Origin: Bacteroidales bacterium
GTDB lineage: Bacteria > Bacteroidota > Bacteroidia > Bacteroidales > UBA932
DNA length: 39,218 nt
Direction: 5' to 3'
Assembly (NCBI GenBank): GCA_017454335.1
Contig: JAFTDE010000022.1
Coordinates: 1-39,218 of the forward strand
Position 1 is the first letter of the stretch, and the number at the start of each line of letters is the position of its first letter. Under the pieces are notes generated by a model. The model searched no databases, was not told the DNA's origin, and saw only the letters and a list, made by a program, of their open reading frames with translations. Below, piece after piece: positions 1-9,425 of the stretch. The translations under genes and the position numbers were made by a program.

Positions 1-1
1 C

Positions 2-1186
2 GACGAGATGTACGTCGGCGTCGGCGCCAGCCGCGTCCGCGACCACTTCGCGCAGGCCAAGGAGAAAGCCCCCTCCATCGTGTTCATAGACGAGATCGAC
101 GCCGTCGGCCGGGCCCGCGGCAAGAACGTCGGCTTCTCCTCCAATGACGAGCGCGAGAACACCCTGAACCAGCTGCTGACCGAAATGGACGGTTTCGGCA
201 GCAACAGCGGCGTCATCGTCCTGGCGGCGACCAACCGCGCCGACATCCTGGACAAGGCCCTCATGCGTGCCGGCCGTTTCGACCGCCAGATCCATGTCAC
301 GCTGCCGGACCTCAATGAGCGCAAGGAAATCTTCCAGGTCCACATGAAGCCGCTCAAGCTCGCCAAGAACTTCGACCTGGACCTGATCGCCAAGAACACC
401 CCGGGTTTCTCCGGCGCCGACATCGCCAACGTCTGCAACGAGGCGGCCCTGACGGCGGCCCGGAAAGGAAAGACTGATATCGACAACCAGGACTTCTCCG
501 ACGCGGTGGACCGCGTGATCGGCGGCATCGAGCGGAAGAAGACCATCATGTCCCCGGAAGAGAAGCGGCTGACCGCCTTCCATGAGGCGGGACACGCGGT
601 GGCCGGCTGGCTGCTGCCCGGCTGCGACCCGGTCCTGAAAGTCTCCATCATTCCGCGCGGACAGGCCCTGGGCATCACCTGGATGCTCCCCGACGAGAAA
701 GTCACGCTGTCCAAGTCCGAGATGATGGACGACATGTGCAGCCTGGTCGCCGGACGCGTTGCGGAGGAACTGGTCAACAACGGCGTGCCGTGCACCGGCG
801 CCCTCAGCGACTTCGAGCGCATGACGAAAATGGCCTATGCCATGGTAACCTATTACGGCATGAGCGAGAAAGTCGGCAACCTGTCCTTCTACGACGCGAC
901 GGGCAGCTATGAATTCACCAAGCCGTACAGCGAGAAGACGGCGGAGTTGATCGACGCCGAGGCCAAGGCCCTGATCGACGAGGTCACGGCCCGTACGCGC
1001 AAGATCCTGACGGAGCATTGGGACGGCCTGACCCGCCTGGCGGAACTCCTGATCGAAAAGGAGGTCATCATGTCCGACGACATCGAAAAGATCTTCGGCC
1101 CCAAGGCCGGCAAACATGGCGAGGAACGGCTCCGCAAGGAAGAAAAACCGGTGGCCGAAGAGAAACAGGACCAGGCCGATGCGTAA
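2..1186 (+). CDS. ftsH: ATP-dependent zinc metalloprotease FtsH (3' part)
   Basis: This is the C-terminal part of the membrane-anchored AAA+ protease that degrades misfolded or regulated membrane and cytosolic proteins. The reading frame is already open at base 2, so the N-terminal membrane segments and the Walker A motif lie before the window. Visible in order are the pore-loop region YVGVGASRVRD, Walker B (IVFIDEID), the second region of homology (ATNRADILDKALMRAGRFDR), and the peptidase zinc motif HEAGH at bases 581-595. The third zinc ligand is probably the Asp in ALSDFE. The tail is charged and poorly conserved, as is usual for FtsH. The stop overlaps cdsA by 8 bases, so the two are probably co-transcribed. 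The assignment is certain; only the 5' end is missing. Confidence 0.97.
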   Translation, partial: DEMYVGVGASRVRDHFAQAKEKAPSIVFIDEIDAVGRARGKNVGFSSNDERENTLNQLLTEMDGFGSNSGVIVLAATNRADILDKALMRAGRFDRQIHVTLPDLNERKEIFQVHMKPLKLAKNFDLDLIAKNTPGFSGADIANVCNEAALTAARKGKTDIDNQDFSDAVDRVIGGIERKKTIMSPEEKRLTAFHEAGHAVAGWLLPGCDPVLKVSIIPRGQALGITWMLPDEKVTLSKSEMMDDMCSLVAGRVAEELVNNGVPCTGALSDFERMTKMAYAMVTYYGMSEKVGNLSFYDATGSYEFTKPYSEKTAELIDAEAKALIDEVTARTRKILTEHWDGLTRLAELLIEKEVIMSDDIEKIFGPKAGKHGEERLRKEEKPVAEEKQDQADA

Positions 1187-2012
1187 CCTGCTGATCCGTA
1201 CCCTGGCTGGCGCCGTCTATGTCGCATGCATCGTCGTCGCCCTGATGTGGTGTCCGCCCCTGCTGCTGGCACTCTCGGTCTTCGCCCTGTTCATGTGCCT
1301 GCGTGAACTGTTCAACATGGCACTCGGGCCGTCCGGATTCGAGGCCCAGCGCACGCTGGCCATCCTCACGGCTGTTTCCCTGCTGGTCCTGGTCTGGTGC
1401 CATTGCGCCTACGGCATCCGTCTGGAATACGTTTTCCTGGGGCTGCTGCCCCTGCTGGGCCTGTGGATTACCCAGATCTTCAGCCCGAAGCGTTTCGAAC
1501 TGGAGAAACTCTCGCTGATCGCCTGCAGCCTGCTGTATGTCACGCTCCCGTTCCTGCTGATGCCGCGGATGGTCTATCCGACGGTCAGCTTCGACGGGCG
1601 GATGCTGCTGTCCGTCTTCATCCTGGTCTGGATGACCGACATCGGGGCCTATGCCCTGGGGACGCTGCTGGGCCAGAAGCCGGACTCCCGGAAGCTGGCG
1701 CCGGAGATTTCCCCGAAGAAATCCTGGTGGGGCGTCGTCGGGGGTGTCCTCTGCGGACTGATCGCCGCCATCGTGCTGTACTTCACCGGTCTGTTCCGCC
1801 TGACGCCGGGCCACTGCATCGCACTGGCGGTGCTGGTCAGTTTCTGCAGCATCCTGGGAGACCTGTTCGAATCGTTGTGGAAACGTCATTTCGGCGTCAA
1901 GGACAGCGGAAACCTGATCCCGGGCCACGGCGGCATGCTGGATCGGCTGGACAGCATTTTGTTTGCACAAATGGCAGCTTTTCTGTATCTTGCAGTGTTC
2001 AATCTGCTGTAA
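1179..2012 (+). CDS. cdsA: Phosphatidate cytidylyltransferase CdsA
   Basis: This integral membrane enzyme makes CDP-diacylglycerol from CTP and phosphatidate, the precursor of all phospholipids. The 277-residue product has a run of hydrophobic helices. Near the C terminus it carries the full family signature: SLWKRHFGVKDSGN, then LIPGHGGMLDRLD. I chose the ATG at 1179 because the longer in-frame start at 1116 would lie wholly inside ftsH, and MRNLLIRTLAG matches a typical CdsA N terminus. It overlaps ftsH by 8 bases and ends one base before psd, so ftsH-cdsA-psd looks like one transcription unit that couples membrane protein quality control with phospholipid synthesis. Confidence 0.95.
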   Translation: MRNLLIRTLAGAVYVACIVVALMWCPPLLLALSVFALFMCLRELFNMALGPSGFEAQRTLAILTAVSLLVLVWCHCAYGIRLEYVFLGLLPLLGLWITQIFSPKRFELEKLSLIACSLLYVTLPFLLMPRMVYPTVSFDGRMLLSVFILVWMTDIGAYALGTLLGQKPDSRKLAPEISPKKSWWGVVGGVLCGLIAAIVLYFTGLFRLTPGHCIALAVLVSFCSILGDLFESLWKRHFGVKDSGNLIPGHGGMLDRLDSILFAQMAAFLYLAVFNLL

Positions 2013-2013
2013 C

Positions 2014-2667
2014 ATGAAAATCGACAGGAACTCATACGGAACAGTTCTCCTGGTGTACCTGGTGTGCGCCGTCCTCATCTGCCTGCTCTTCCTCTTCGTC
2101 AAGGTCAAATGGCTGGACTGGATCCTGACCGCGGGCCTGCTGTGGGTGAGCGGCTGGCAGACCTCGTTCCACATGGTTCCGAAGCGGACGACCCCGGCCG
2201 GGGACGGACTGGTCACCGCCGTGTCCGACGGCAAGATCGTCATCATCGAAAAGAATTACGAGTCCGAATTCCTCAAGCAGGAATGCATCCAGGTATCCAT
2301 CTACATGGATTTCTGGGATTTCCACGCGAACTTCTGGCCCGTCGGCGGCGAAATCGACTATACCTGCTACCACGAGGGCAAGCACCTGCTGGCCTTCAAG
2401 CCCAAGGCTTCGCTGGAGAATGAACACGCCTGCACCAGCATCCGCACCCCGGAAGGCAAGTCGGTCTTCTTCAAGCAGATCGCCGGCGGCTGGGCACGGC
2501 GCATCGTCTGCTACTCGAAACCCGGCATGGAAGTCCGGCGCGGCGAACAGTGCGGCATCATCAAATTCGGTTCCCGCATCGACATTTTCCTGCCGTTGGA
2601 CACCGAGATCCGCGTCAAGCTGGGCGATGAAGTGCGCGCCTGCGAAACCATCATCGCGCAGCTATGA
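2014..2667 (+). CDS. psd: Phosphatidylserine decarboxylase proenzyme
   Basis: It converts phosphatidylserine to phosphatidylethanolamine. The proenzyme cleaves itself to create a pyruvoyl cofactor. The 217-residue length and the sequence GIIKFGSRIDIFLP match the short family seen in Bacteroidota and archaea, in which the Gly-Ser bond (G186-S187) is the cleavage site and the Ser becomes the pyruvoyl group. Two hydrophobic segments lie near the N terminus (about residues 7-45). I chose the ATG at 2014, directly after the cdsA stop, over the longer frame from 1963, which would run inside cdsA. The gene overlaps the next one by ATGA. With cdsA upstream it forms a phosphatidylethanolamine-synthesis pair; a phosphatidylserine synthase is not in the window. 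Confidence 0.94.
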   Translation: MKIDRNSYGTVLLVYLVCAVLICLLFLFVKVKWLDWILTAGLLWVSGWQTSFHMVPKRTTPAGDGLVTAVSDGKIVIIEKNYESEFLKQECIQVSIYMDFWDFHANFWPVGGEIDYTCYHEGKHLLAFKPKASLENEHACTSIRTPEGKSVFFKQIAGGWARRIVCYSKPGMEVRRGEQCGIIKFGSRIDIFLPLDTEIRVKLGDEVRACETIIAQL

Positions 2668-3188
2668 AAGAAGACGACAAACTGCACTGGTATGTCGCCT
2701 ACACGCGTGCGCATCAGGAAAGGAAGGTGGGCGAATACCTGAAGAGCTGCGGCGTCGAATTCTACATCGCCATCCAGAAAGAGAAGCACAAATGGTCTGA
2801 CCGCTACAAGATCGTGGACAGGCTGGTCATCCCGCGTGTCGTCTTCATCCACACGACTGCCGCCAACCGGCTGATGCCGCTGCAGCGCTATCCCGGCCTG
2901 TTCCGCTACCTCACGACCCAGGGGCCCTATACGCCTGCCGTCGTCCGGGACAGGGAGATGGAGCTCTTCCGGATGATGGTGGACCGGTCGGTCACGCCGG
3001 TGGAACTGACCGAAGCCCCGCTCCGGCCCGGCATGAAGATCCGCGTGAAGAGCGGTCCGCTCGCGGGACTGGAGGCGGAACTGATCGAACTGAATTCCCG
3101 TCACAAGGCCATCGTACGCCTGGGAACCCTGGGCGCCGCCTCCGCCGAAATCGCGACCGAAGACATCGAACCCATCAAAACCGACTGA
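2664..3188 (+). CDS. NusG-family (UpxY/RfaH-like) transcription antitermination factor
   Basis: The 174-residue protein has an N-terminal NGN domain (about residues 8-110, opening WYVAYTRAHQERKVGEYL) and a C-terminal KOW segment (about 124-170, with RPGMKIRVKSGPLAGLEAEL). This is the layout of NusG paralogues such as RfaH and Bacteroides UpxY, which bind RNA polymerase and let it pass pauses or terminators in specific operons. Known UpxY proteins sit at the head of capsule loci. This one overlaps the psd stop by 4 bases and is followed 3 bases later by a nitroreductase-like gene, so it travels with phospholipid genes. It is probably not the housekeeping NusG, which normally sits between secE and rplK. 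The target operon is unknown. Confidence 0.85.
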   Translation: MKEDDKLHWYVAYTRAHQERKVGEYLKSCGVEFYIAIQKEKHKWSDRYKIVDRLVIPRVVFIHTTAANRLMPLQRYPGLFRYLTTQGPYTPAVVRDREMELFRMMVDRSVTPVELTEAPLRPGMKIRVKSGPLAGLEAELIELNSRHKAIVRLGTLGAASAEIATEDIEPIKTD

Positions 3189-3191
3189 ACC

Positions 3192-3851
3192 ATGGCTGAC
3201 AATTTCCTCGAAAAACGCTACCAGGAAGTGTTCGGGCAGAACGGGCCCGCCCGGAAAGGGCCGTCCCGCCCCACGCTGGACACCCTGCTGCACGCCAACC
3301 GCAGCACCCGCGGCTTCGACAAATCCTACAAGGTCCACCGCCGCCAGCTGGAAGCGATCGTGGCCGTGAATCCGCTGCTGGCCTCTTCCGTCAACATGCA
3401 GATGCTGCGTTTCCGCATCGTCACCCCCGACGAAACTGAGGCGGTACGCATCCTGCAGGCCCATACCCGCATGGGCAGGGGACTGCCCGAACTGCATCTG
3501 CCTTTCCCGGGGACGGAGCCCGAAGCCTTCATCGTCGTATGCACGACCGTTCCGGAGAATGCCAGCGTGTACATCGACCTGGGCATTTCCCTGCAGAGCA
3601 TGATGCTGAAAGCCGTGGAACTGGGCCTGAACGGGCTGATCATCCGCAATTTCGATCCCGCCGACGTCAAGCAGGGCCTCGGCCTGCCGCTGGATCCCGT
3701 GGCCGTCATCGCCCTGGGCCGTTCGGCCGAAAAAATCGAACTGGTACCCCTTCCGACCGGGCAGGAGCATCCGGTCTCCGAACTGAAATACTACCGGGAA
3801 AACGGCGTGCATTACGTTCCCAAACTGCAACTTCCGGATTTGCTGATCTAG
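3192..3851 (+). CDS. Nitroreductase-family flavoprotein
   Basis: The 219-residue protein resembles FMN-dependent nitroreductases. It has an N-terminal LLHANRSTRGFD segment, which corresponds to the phosphate-binding RRSxRxF motif of the family. A mid-protein helix (DLGISLQSMMLKAVELGLNGLII) matches the conserved dimer-interface helix. The C terminus has GVHYVPK, common in Bacteroidota members. Such enzymes reduce nitro groups, quinones or enones with NAD(P)H; the natural substrate cannot be told from sequence. It starts 3 bases after the NusG-like gene and looks like the last gene of the ftsH-cdsA-psd unit. A separate promoter for tgt follows it. Confidence 0.85.
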   Translation: MADNFLEKRYQEVFGQNGPARKGPSRPTLDTLLHANRSTRGFDKSYKVHRRQLEAIVAVNPLLASSVNMQMLRFRIVTPDETEAVRILQAHTRMGRGLPELHLPFPGTEPEAFIVVCTTVPENASVYIDLGISLQSMMLKAVELGLNGLIIRNFDPADVKQGLGLPLDPVAVIALGRSAEKIELVPLPTGQEHPVSELKYYRENGVHYVPKLQLPDLLI

Positions 3852-3867
3852 TCTCGGGCTTTTTGCT

Positions 3868-3875
3868 TATCTTTG
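3868..3875 (+). promoter_or_regulatory. Candidate -7 box for tgt
   Basis: TATCTTTG matches the Bacteroidota -7 consensus TAnnTTTG exactly and lies 14 bases before the tgt start codon. The nearest TTTG upstream (3839-3842) gives a 25-base spacer, longer than the usual 19-21, so the -33 element is weak or absent. It implies a very short leader. Confidence 0.5.
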
Positions 3876-3889
3876 TATAAACGGAAGCC

Positions 3890-5020
3890 ATGCAATTCGA
3901 ACTGCAGCATACGGACAAAGCGTCGCTCGCACGTGCCGGCCGGATCACCACGGATCACGGCGTGATCGAGACGCCGATCTTCATGCCCGTCGGAACCGTC
4001 GGATCGGTCAAGGGCGTGTATCACCGGGACCTGCGCGACGACATCCGGGCCCAGATCATCCTGGGGAACACCTACCACCTGTACCTCCGTCCCGGCCTGG
4101 ACACCCTGCGCGCGGCCGGAGGCCTGCACCGCTTCGAATCCTGGGACGGCCCTATCCTGACGGACAGCGGCGGATTCCAGGTGTTTTCGCTGGCTCCGAT
4201 CCGCAAACTGACGGAGGAGGGCTGCCGCTTCCAGAGCCACATCGACGGATCCCGGCATCTGTTCACACCCGAGAACAACGTGGACACGCAGCGCATCATC
4301 GGCGCCGACATCATCATGGCCCTGGACGAATGCTGTCCCGGCGACGCCGACCACGCCTATGCGCGCAAATCGCTGAACCTGACCAAGAGCTGGCTGGACC
4401 GCTTCGCCCGGCGCTTCCGCGATACCGAGCCGCTGTACGGTTACAGCCAGACCTTCTTCCCGATCGTACAGGGCTGCATCTATCCGGACCTGAGGCGAGA
4501 AGCCGTGGACCATGCTGTCCAGACGGGTGCGGACGGATACGCCATCGGCGGGCTGGCCGTCGGCGAGCCGACGGAGAAGATGTACGAGATGCTGGAACTC
4601 GTATGCCCGCTGCTGCCCGCGGACCGGCCGCGCTACCTGATGGGCGTCGGCACCCCGGCGAACATCCTGGAGGGCATCGCCCGCGGAATCGACATGTTCG
4701 ACTGCGTGATGCCGACCCGCAACGGACGCAACGGCATGCTGTTCACCTGGAACGGCATCATGAACATGCGCAACGCCAAATGGGCGGAGGATTTCTCCGA
4801 ACTGGATCCGGACGGATGCTCGTTCGTGGATCACCGCTATTCCCGGGCCTACCTGCACCACCTGTTCGTCGCCGGCGAAATGTTCGCCGCCATGCTGGCT
4901 TCCGAGCACAACCTGGCCTTCTACCTGGACCTGGTCCGGCAGGCGCGCATCCACATCATCGCAGGCGATTTCAGCGCCTGGAAAGAAGAAGTCCTACCCC
5001 GCATAACGGCAAGAATCTGA
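3890..5020 (+). CDS. tgt: Queuine/preQ1 tRNA-ribosyltransferase Tgt
   Basis: It swaps guanine 34 of GUN-anticodon tRNAs for a queuosine precursor. The 376-residue length is normal for bacterial Tgt. The proton-accepting Asp is D92 in TDSGGFQVFSL and the nucleophile is D271 in FDCVMPTRNGRNG. The usual zinc motif CxCxxC...H is not intact. At the matching positions, by my alignment to the E. coli motif, I read G309, S311 and D314, with only the downstream His (H340, in EHNL) kept and one off-register Cys at 310. The flanking NMRNAKWAEDF and YSRAYLHHLF blocks are well conserved, so this is not a frameshift. I recall similar replacements in other Bacteroidota Tgt proteins but cannot verify it. It is followed 4 bases later by an LptF/G permease, a common Bacteroidota pairing. 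Confidence 0.95.
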   Translation: MQFELQHTDKASLARAGRITTDHGVIETPIFMPVGTVGSVKGVYHRDLRDDIRAQIILGNTYHLYLRPGLDTLRAAGGLHRFESWDGPILTDSGGFQVFSLAPIRKLTEEGCRFQSHIDGSRHLFTPENNVDTQRIIGADIIMALDECCPGDADHAYARKSLNLTKSWLDRFARRFRDTEPLYGYSQTFFPIVQGCIYPDLRREAVDHAVQTGADGYAIGGLAVGEPTEKMYEMLELVCPLLPADRPRYLMGVGTPANILEGIARGIDMFDCVMPTRNGRNGMLFTWNGIMNMRNAKWAEDFSELDPDGCSFVDHRYSRAYLHHLFVAGEMFAAMLASEHNLAFYLDLVRQARIHIIAGDFSAWKEEVLPRITARI

Positions 5021-5024
5021 CGAT

Positions 5025-6116
5025 ATGGACCTGAGGCTGAAAAAACTGGACTGGTACATCATCAAGAAGTTCATGGCGACCTTCTTCGTGTCCATGCTGC
5101 TGATCATCGGCCTGGTGATCATCTTCGACGTGTCCGAGAAGATCGACGACTTCATCTCGCACAACGCATCGCTCCACGACATCGTATTCTATTACTATGT
5201 CAACTTCGTGCCGTACTTCATCAACATGTTCAGCCCGCTGTTCATCTTCATCACGGTCATCTTCTTCACCTCCCGGATGGCGGCGAACTCGGAGATCATC
5301 GCCATCCTGTCCGGCGGCGTCAGCTACCACCGGATGATGGTGCCGTACCTGTTGTCCGCCCTGTTCGTGGCGCTGCTGTCGCTGGTGCTGAACCTGTATG
5401 TCGTCCCCAAGGCGAACAAGACGCGGCTGGAGTTCGAAGCGGTCTACATCAAGAACGAGAACAGCTACAAACGGAACGACATCCATTACCAGATCGCACC
5501 CGGCAAGTTCGTCTATGTCAAGTCGTTCAGTTCCTGGAACAATACGGCCTACAACATGACCATCGAGACCCTCGAGGGGAACAAGCTGGTCAGCAAGCTC
5601 ACGGCCGAGAACGCCGCCTGGGACAGCGCGACCGATTCCTGGAAGCTGCGCAACTACGTGCTGCGCGAGTACTCCCGGGGCATGAGCGACCGGGTCACGA
5701 CCGGTGCGGCGCTGGACACGGCGCTGGCGCTGACCGTCTCGGATTTCTACCGGAACAACAAGACGGTCCAGACCCTGACCTCGCCGGAGCTCAGCAAGCT
5801 CATCGCCACCCAGAAGATGCGCGGCGACGGCAGCATCATCTACGCACAGATCGAACAGCACAACCGGCTGGTCCTGCCTTTCTCGACCATCATCCTGACC
5901 ATCATGGGCGTCTGCCTGTCGTCCCGGAAGCGCCGGGGCGGCATCGGATGGAGCCTGGTCGCCGGTATCGCGCTGACCTTCACATACATCCTCTTCCTGC
6001 GCTTCAGCCAGATGTTCGTCTTCACAGGGACACTCTCACCGGGCATCGCCCTGTGGCTGCCCAACGTGCTGTACGTCTTCATCACCGCATTCCTGTACAA
6101 ACTTGCACCCAAATAG
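5025..6116 (+). CDS. LptF/LptG-family lipopolysaccharide export permease
   Basis: The 363-residue inner-membrane protein belongs to the YjgP/YjgQ family, whose members pair with the LptB ATPase to extract lipopolysaccharide for transport to the outer membrane. It has three N-terminal membrane helices (about residues 15-35, 50-80, 100-125). Next comes a roughly 150-residue soluble beta-rich periplasmic domain, then three C-terminal helices that start at about residue 280. The opening [14 protein letters not shown] and the [14 protein letters not shown] coupling-helix region are typical. From one gene I cannot tell LptF from LptG; the other partner and LptB are not in the window. It lies 4 bases after tgt and 1 base before dut. 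Confidence 0.92.
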   Translation: MDLRLKKLDWYIIKKFMATFFVSMLLIIGLVIIFDVSEKIDDFISHNASLHDIVFYYYVNFVPYFINMFSPLFIFITVIFFTSRMAANSEIIAILSGGVSYHRMMVPYLLSALFVALLSLVLNLYVVPKANKTRLEFEAVYIKNENSYKRNDIHYQIAPGKFVYVKSFSSWNNTAYNMTIETLEGNKLVSKLTAENAAWDSATDSWKLRNYVLREYSRGMSDRVTTGAALDTALALTVSDFYRNNKTVQTLTSPELSKLIATQKMRGDGSIIYAQIEQHNRLVLPFSTIILTIMGVCLSSRKRRGGIGWSLVAGIALTFTYILFLRFSQMFVFTGTLSPGIALWLPNVLYVFITAFLYKLAPK

Positions 6117-6117
6117 C

Positions 6118-6549
6118 ATGAAAGTCAAAGTAGTCAGCCAAGCCGCGGCGCTGCCGCAGTACGAAACGGCCCTGTCCGCCGGCATGGACGTGCGGGCCCG
6201 TCTGGACGAGCCCATTACCCTGGCCCCGCTCTGCCGGGCGCTGATCCCGACCGGGCTGTATGTCCAGATTCCCGAAGGCTATGAAATCCAGGTACGCCCC
6301 CGCAGCGGTCTGGCGGCGAAATACGGAATCACCGTGCTGAATGCGCCCGGGACGATCGACGCGGACTACCGCGGCGAGATCAAGGTCATCCTGGTGAACC
6401 TCTCGAACGACGCGTTCCTGATCGAGAACGGCGAGCGCATCGCCCAGCTGGTCCTGGCCCGCCATGAGAAGATCGAATGGGAAGAAGTGGACGCGCTGGA
6501 CCCCACGGAACGGGGTGCCGGCGGATTTGGAAGCACAGGCAAGAAATGA
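6118..6549 (+). CDS. dut: Deoxyuridine 5'-triphosphate nucleotidohydrolase (dUTPase)
   Basis: It hydrolyses dUTP to dUMP, keeping uracil out of DNA and feeding thymidylate synthesis. The 143-residue trimeric-type dUTPase shows its motifs in order: SAGMDVRA (motif 1), [10 protein letters not shown] (motif 2), [13 protein letters not shown] (motif 3 with the catalytic Asp), RIAQLVL (motif 4) and [10 protein letters not shown] (motif 5, the phosphate-gripping arm). I chose the ATG at 6118, directly after the permease stop, rather than 6103, which lies inside that gene. It overlaps murF by ATGA, so tgt-lptF/G-dut-murF is a tightly packed operon. Confidence 0.95.
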   Translation: MKVKVVSQAAALPQYETALSAGMDVRARLDEPITLAPLCRALIPTGLYVQIPEGYEIQVRPRSGLAAKYGITVLNAPGTIDADYRGEIKVILVNLSNDAFLIENGERIAQLVLARHEKIEWEEVDALDPTERGAGGFGSTGKK

Positions 6550-7850
6550 AAGACCTCTACACCCTTTACCGGGACTGTCAGTACAAAGTGACTACGGACA
6601 GCCGCAGCATCGCCGGCGGTGAATTGTTCTTCGCGCTCCGCGGCGAGAATTTCGACGGAAACGATTACGCCCTGCGCGCCCTCGAAGCGGGTGCCGCCTG
6701 GGCGGTTGTCAACGAGGACGCCGTCTTGCCGGAGGACCCGCGCCTGATCCGCGTGGCGGATCCTTTCCTGGCGCTGCAGCAACTGGCCATCCGCCACCGC
6801 AACAGCGTCGGCGGGGAGCGGCGCCTGCCCGTCATCGGCCTGACCGGCACGAACGGCAAGACCACGACCAAGGAACTGATCGCCGCGGTGCTGGCCCGCA
6901 AATACCGCGTCACGGCCACCCAGGGCAACCTGAACAACGACATCGGCGTGCCGCTCAGCCTGCTGCGCATCACGCCCGACACCCAGATCGCCGTCATCGA
7001 AATGGGCGCCAGCCACCCGGACGACATCGCCAAACTGGTGCAGGTCAGCCAGCCGGACTTCGGGCTGATCACCAACGTCGGCAAGGCCCACCTGCTGGGA
7101 TTCGGCAGTTTCGAGGGCGTCAAGGCGGCCAAGGGCGAACTGTACAGGTATCTCGGGCAGCATGCGGGATCGCTGATCTTCCTGAACGCCGACGACGAAG
7201 ACCTCAAGGGGATGGCTTCCGGCCTGCCTTGCCATTTCTGGGAATACGGGTTCTGTGCCCAGAACGCCCGCATCCTCCCGACCGAGGGGGCCGAGCCCTT
7301 CCTGCGCATGCAGATCGGCGAACGGGTCCTGCAGACCCGGCTGGTGGGCAGCTACAATGCCCCGAACGTGCTGGCCGCCCTGGCCGTCGGCGCCTATTTC
7401 GGCGTGCCCGAGGCGGATGCATTCGGGGCGGTGGCCTCCTACACCCCCGCGAACAAACGCTCGCAGCTGACGCGCACCGCCCGCAATACCGTCATCGTGG
7501 ATGCCTACAACGCCAATCCGACCAGCATGGCGGCGGCGCTGGACAATTTCTCCTACATCGCCGCGCCGGACAAGGTTGCGCTGCTGGGGGACATGCGGGA
7601 ACTCGGGGAGGACTCGGTGCAGGAACACGTCAGGATCCTGCAGCGCGCCGCCGGGCTGGGCCTGCGGCTGTATCTGGTCGGAGAGGAATTCCGCAAGGCG
7701 CAGGCCGCACTGGGTCTGGACGTCGAAGGGGTTTTCGCGGATTCCGACGCGCTGTGCGCGCAGCTGACGGCCCATCCGCTCCGGGATGCCGTCATCCTGC
7801 TCAAGGGTTCACGGGGAATCCAGATGGAAAAGGTCCTGCCGGCCCTATAG
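6546..7850 (+). CDS. murF: UDP-N-acetylmuramoyl-tripeptide--D-alanyl-D-alanine ligase
   Basis: It adds the D-Ala-D-Ala dipeptide to the UDP-MurNAc tripeptide, the last cytoplasmic step of muropeptide assembly. The 434-residue protein has the Mur ligase P-loop [12 protein letters not shown] (Lys at about residue 105) and the central-domain motifs [23 protein letters not shown] and [12 protein letters not shown]. The C-terminal domain contains [10 protein letters not shown], typical of MurF. The N-terminal UDP-binding domain begins at residue 1 ([17 protein letters not shown]). The start at 6546 overlaps the dut stop by 4 bases; an upstream in-frame start at 6477 would lie inside dut. It converges on the PAP2 gene, with the two stop codons directly abutting. 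Confidence 0.96.
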   Translation: MKDLYTLYRDCQYKVTTDSRSIAGGELFFALRGENFDGNDYALRALEAGAAWAVVNEDAVLPEDPRLIRVADPFLALQQLAIRHRNSVGGERRLPVIGLTGTNGKTTTKELIAAVLARKYRVTATQGNLNNDIGVPLSLLRITPDTQIAVIEMGASHPDDIAKLVQVSQPDFGLITNVGKAHLLGFGSFEGVKAAKGELYRYLGQHAGSLIFLNADDEDLKGMASGLPCHFWEYGFCAQNARILPTEGAEPFLRMQIGERVLQTRLVGSYNAPNVLAALAVGAYFGVPEADAFGAVASYTPANKRSQLTRTARNTVIVDAYNANPTSMAAALDNFSYIAAPDKVALLGDMRELGEDSVQEHVRILQRAAGLGLRLYLVGEEFRKAQAALGLDVEGVFADSDALCAQLTAHPLRDAVILLKGSRGIQMEKVLPAL

Positions 7851-8420
7851 ATTCAGTTTCCGCACGAGGAGGCGGCAGCCCCAGGCAAACAGCAAGGCGA
7901 AGAGCATGCCCACCAGCACGTCGCCCAGGTAGTGCTTGCTGACGAAGATGCGGCTGACCCCCACCAGGAAGGCCCAGAGGAAAATCCACACGCCATAGGC
8001 ACGGTAATTCCGGCTCTCATCCATCCGGAAACACTGGTAGGTCATGACGGCGAAGGCCATCGACAGGGAAGCGTGCCCCGAGAAGAATCCATAGAAACCG
8101 CCGCGGCCTTCCAGGCAATGCAGCCCGTTGTCCAGCATATACTCGTCCCAGCAGGGACGCAGCCGGGCCACGGACATCTTGACCAGGTTGGCCGTCTGGT
8201 CCAGGGCGGTGATCAGGAGGATGGTGCAGAGCACGACGGCCAGGGCTTTCTTCCAGCCCAGCCGCACGAACAGCATCACGATGACGGCCAGGTACATCAC
8301 GATCCAGATTTCCCGGTTCGAGAAGATCTGCCAGATGAAATCGGAAACGGGGGAGTGCAGGCTGTTGATCGCCAGGGTGGCGTCCTGGTCCATGCGTTCC
8401 AGGAGGCCGAACATGTTCAT
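7845..8420 (-). CDS. PAP2-family membrane phosphatase
   Basis: The 191-residue integral membrane protein has the three PAP2 acid-phosphatase motifs in order: KMSVARLRP (KX6RP), SGHAS (PSGH type), and [12 protein letters not shown] (SRX5HX3D). Such enzymes remove phosphate from lipids such as phosphatidate, undecaprenyl diphosphate or lipid A. The substrate cannot be told here, although an undecaprenyl-diphosphate or lipid A role would suit the envelope genes nearby. I chose the start at 8420 because its ATG overlaps the obg stop as ATGA; longer in-frame starts lie inside obg. Its stop abuts that of the convergent murF. Confidence 0.88.
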   Translation of the reverse strand: MNMFGLLERMDQDATLAINSLHSPVSDFIWQIFSNREIWIVMYLAVIVMLFVRLGWKKALAVVLCTILLITALDQTANLVKMSVARLRPCWDEYMLDNGLHCLEGRGGFYGFFSGHASLSMAFAVMTYQCFRMDESRNYRAYGVWIFLWAFLVGVSRIFVSKHYLGDVLVGMLFALLFAWGCRLLVRKLNL

Positions 8421-9409
8421 CGCTGCAGCGCCTTCCATAATTTTTCCTTGAGTTTGTCCAGCCCGTATCCGGTGCTGGAAGAGATGAATACGTGCGGGAT
8501 GCGCTTGGGCAGCGTCTTTTCGATTTCCTGTTCGATCTCTTCGTCGATCAGGTCGCATTTCGTGACGGCGAGGACACGCTTCTTGACCAGCAGTTCGGGA
8601 TTGTACTGCTTGAGTTCCGCCAGCAGGGTCTTGTAGGCGGCAGCGATGTCGTCTTCCTCCACGCTGACCATGAACAGCAGCACGGAGTTCCGTTCGATGT
8701 GGCGCAGGAAGCGGATGCCGATGCCGCGCCCCTCGTGCGCGCCCTCGATCAGGCCCGGGATGTCCGCCATCACGAAGGAACGGTCGTCATAGTAGCGGAC
8801 GATGCCCAGATTGGGCTCGAGGGTCGTGAAGGCATAGTCGGCGATCTTGGGTTTGGCCGACGTAACCGTGGCCAGCAGGGTGGATTTGCCGGCGTTCGGG
8901 AATCCGACCAGGCCGACATCGGCCAGGAGCTTCAGTTCCAGCACGAACCAGCCTTCCTCGCCGTCTTCGCCGGGCTGGGCATAGCGCGGCGTCTGGTTGG
9001 TGGGGGACTTGAAGTTGTTGTTTCCCAGGCCGCCCCGGCCGCCCCGGCAGAGGATTTTCTCATCCCCGGCGTCCACCAGCTCCATCAGGACTTCTTCCGT
9101 TTCCGCGTCCTTGACGACGGTTCCGCAGGGGACATCCAGGTAGATGTCCGTCCCGTTGCGGCCCTTGCGCAGGTCGCCGCCGCCCGGGTCGCCGTTCTCG
9201 GCGCGGACATTCTTGCGGTATTTGAGGTGGATCAGCGTCCAGAACTGGGGATTGGCGCGCAGGATGATGTGGCCGCCCCGGCCGCCGTCTCCGCCGTCCG
9301 GTCCGCCCTTGGGAACATACTTCGCCCGGTGGAGGTGCGTAGATCCGGCCCCGCCGTGCCCGGAGGCGCAGAAGATCTTGACGTAGTCTATGAAGTTCGA
9401 TTCAGCCAT
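8417..9409 (-). CDS. obg: GTPase Obg (ObgE/CgtA)
   Basis: This essential GTPase acts in late 50S ribosome assembly and the stringent response. The 330-residue protein has the glycine-rich N-terminal Obg domain (about 1-158, with repeats such as [13 protein letters not shown]) and a GTPase domain. The GTPase motifs are GFPNAGKST (G1), DIPGLIEGA (G3), TKCD (G4) and SSSTGYG (G5). The C-terminal OCT domain found in some Firmicutes is absent, so the protein ends just after the G domain. It overlaps PAP2 by 4 bases. In many Bacteroidota obg directly follows adk; here nhaC lies between them. Confidence 0.96.
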   Translation of the reverse strand: MAESNFIDYVKIFCASGHGGAGSTHLHRAKYVPKGGPDGGDGGRGGHIILRANPQFWTLIHLKYRKNVRAENGDPGGGDLRKGRNGTDIYLDVPCGTVVKDAETEEVLMELVDAGDEKILCRGGRGGLGNNNFKSPTNQTPRYAQPGEDGEEGWFVLELKLLADVGLVGFPNAGKSTLLATVTSAKPKIADYAFTTLEPNLGIVRYYDDRSFVMADIPGLIEGAHEGRGIGIRFLRHIERNSVLLFMVSVEEDDIAAAYKTLLAELKQYNPELLVKKRVLAVTKCDLIDEEIEQEIEKTLPKRIPHVFISSSTGYGLDKLKEKLWKALQR

Positions 9410-9425
9410 GACAGCTTCTTTTCCG

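Noticed and set aside
7843-7850. A terminator between murF and the PAP2 gene
   Set aside because: The convergent stops simply abut in CTATAG; there is no hairpin or T-tract.
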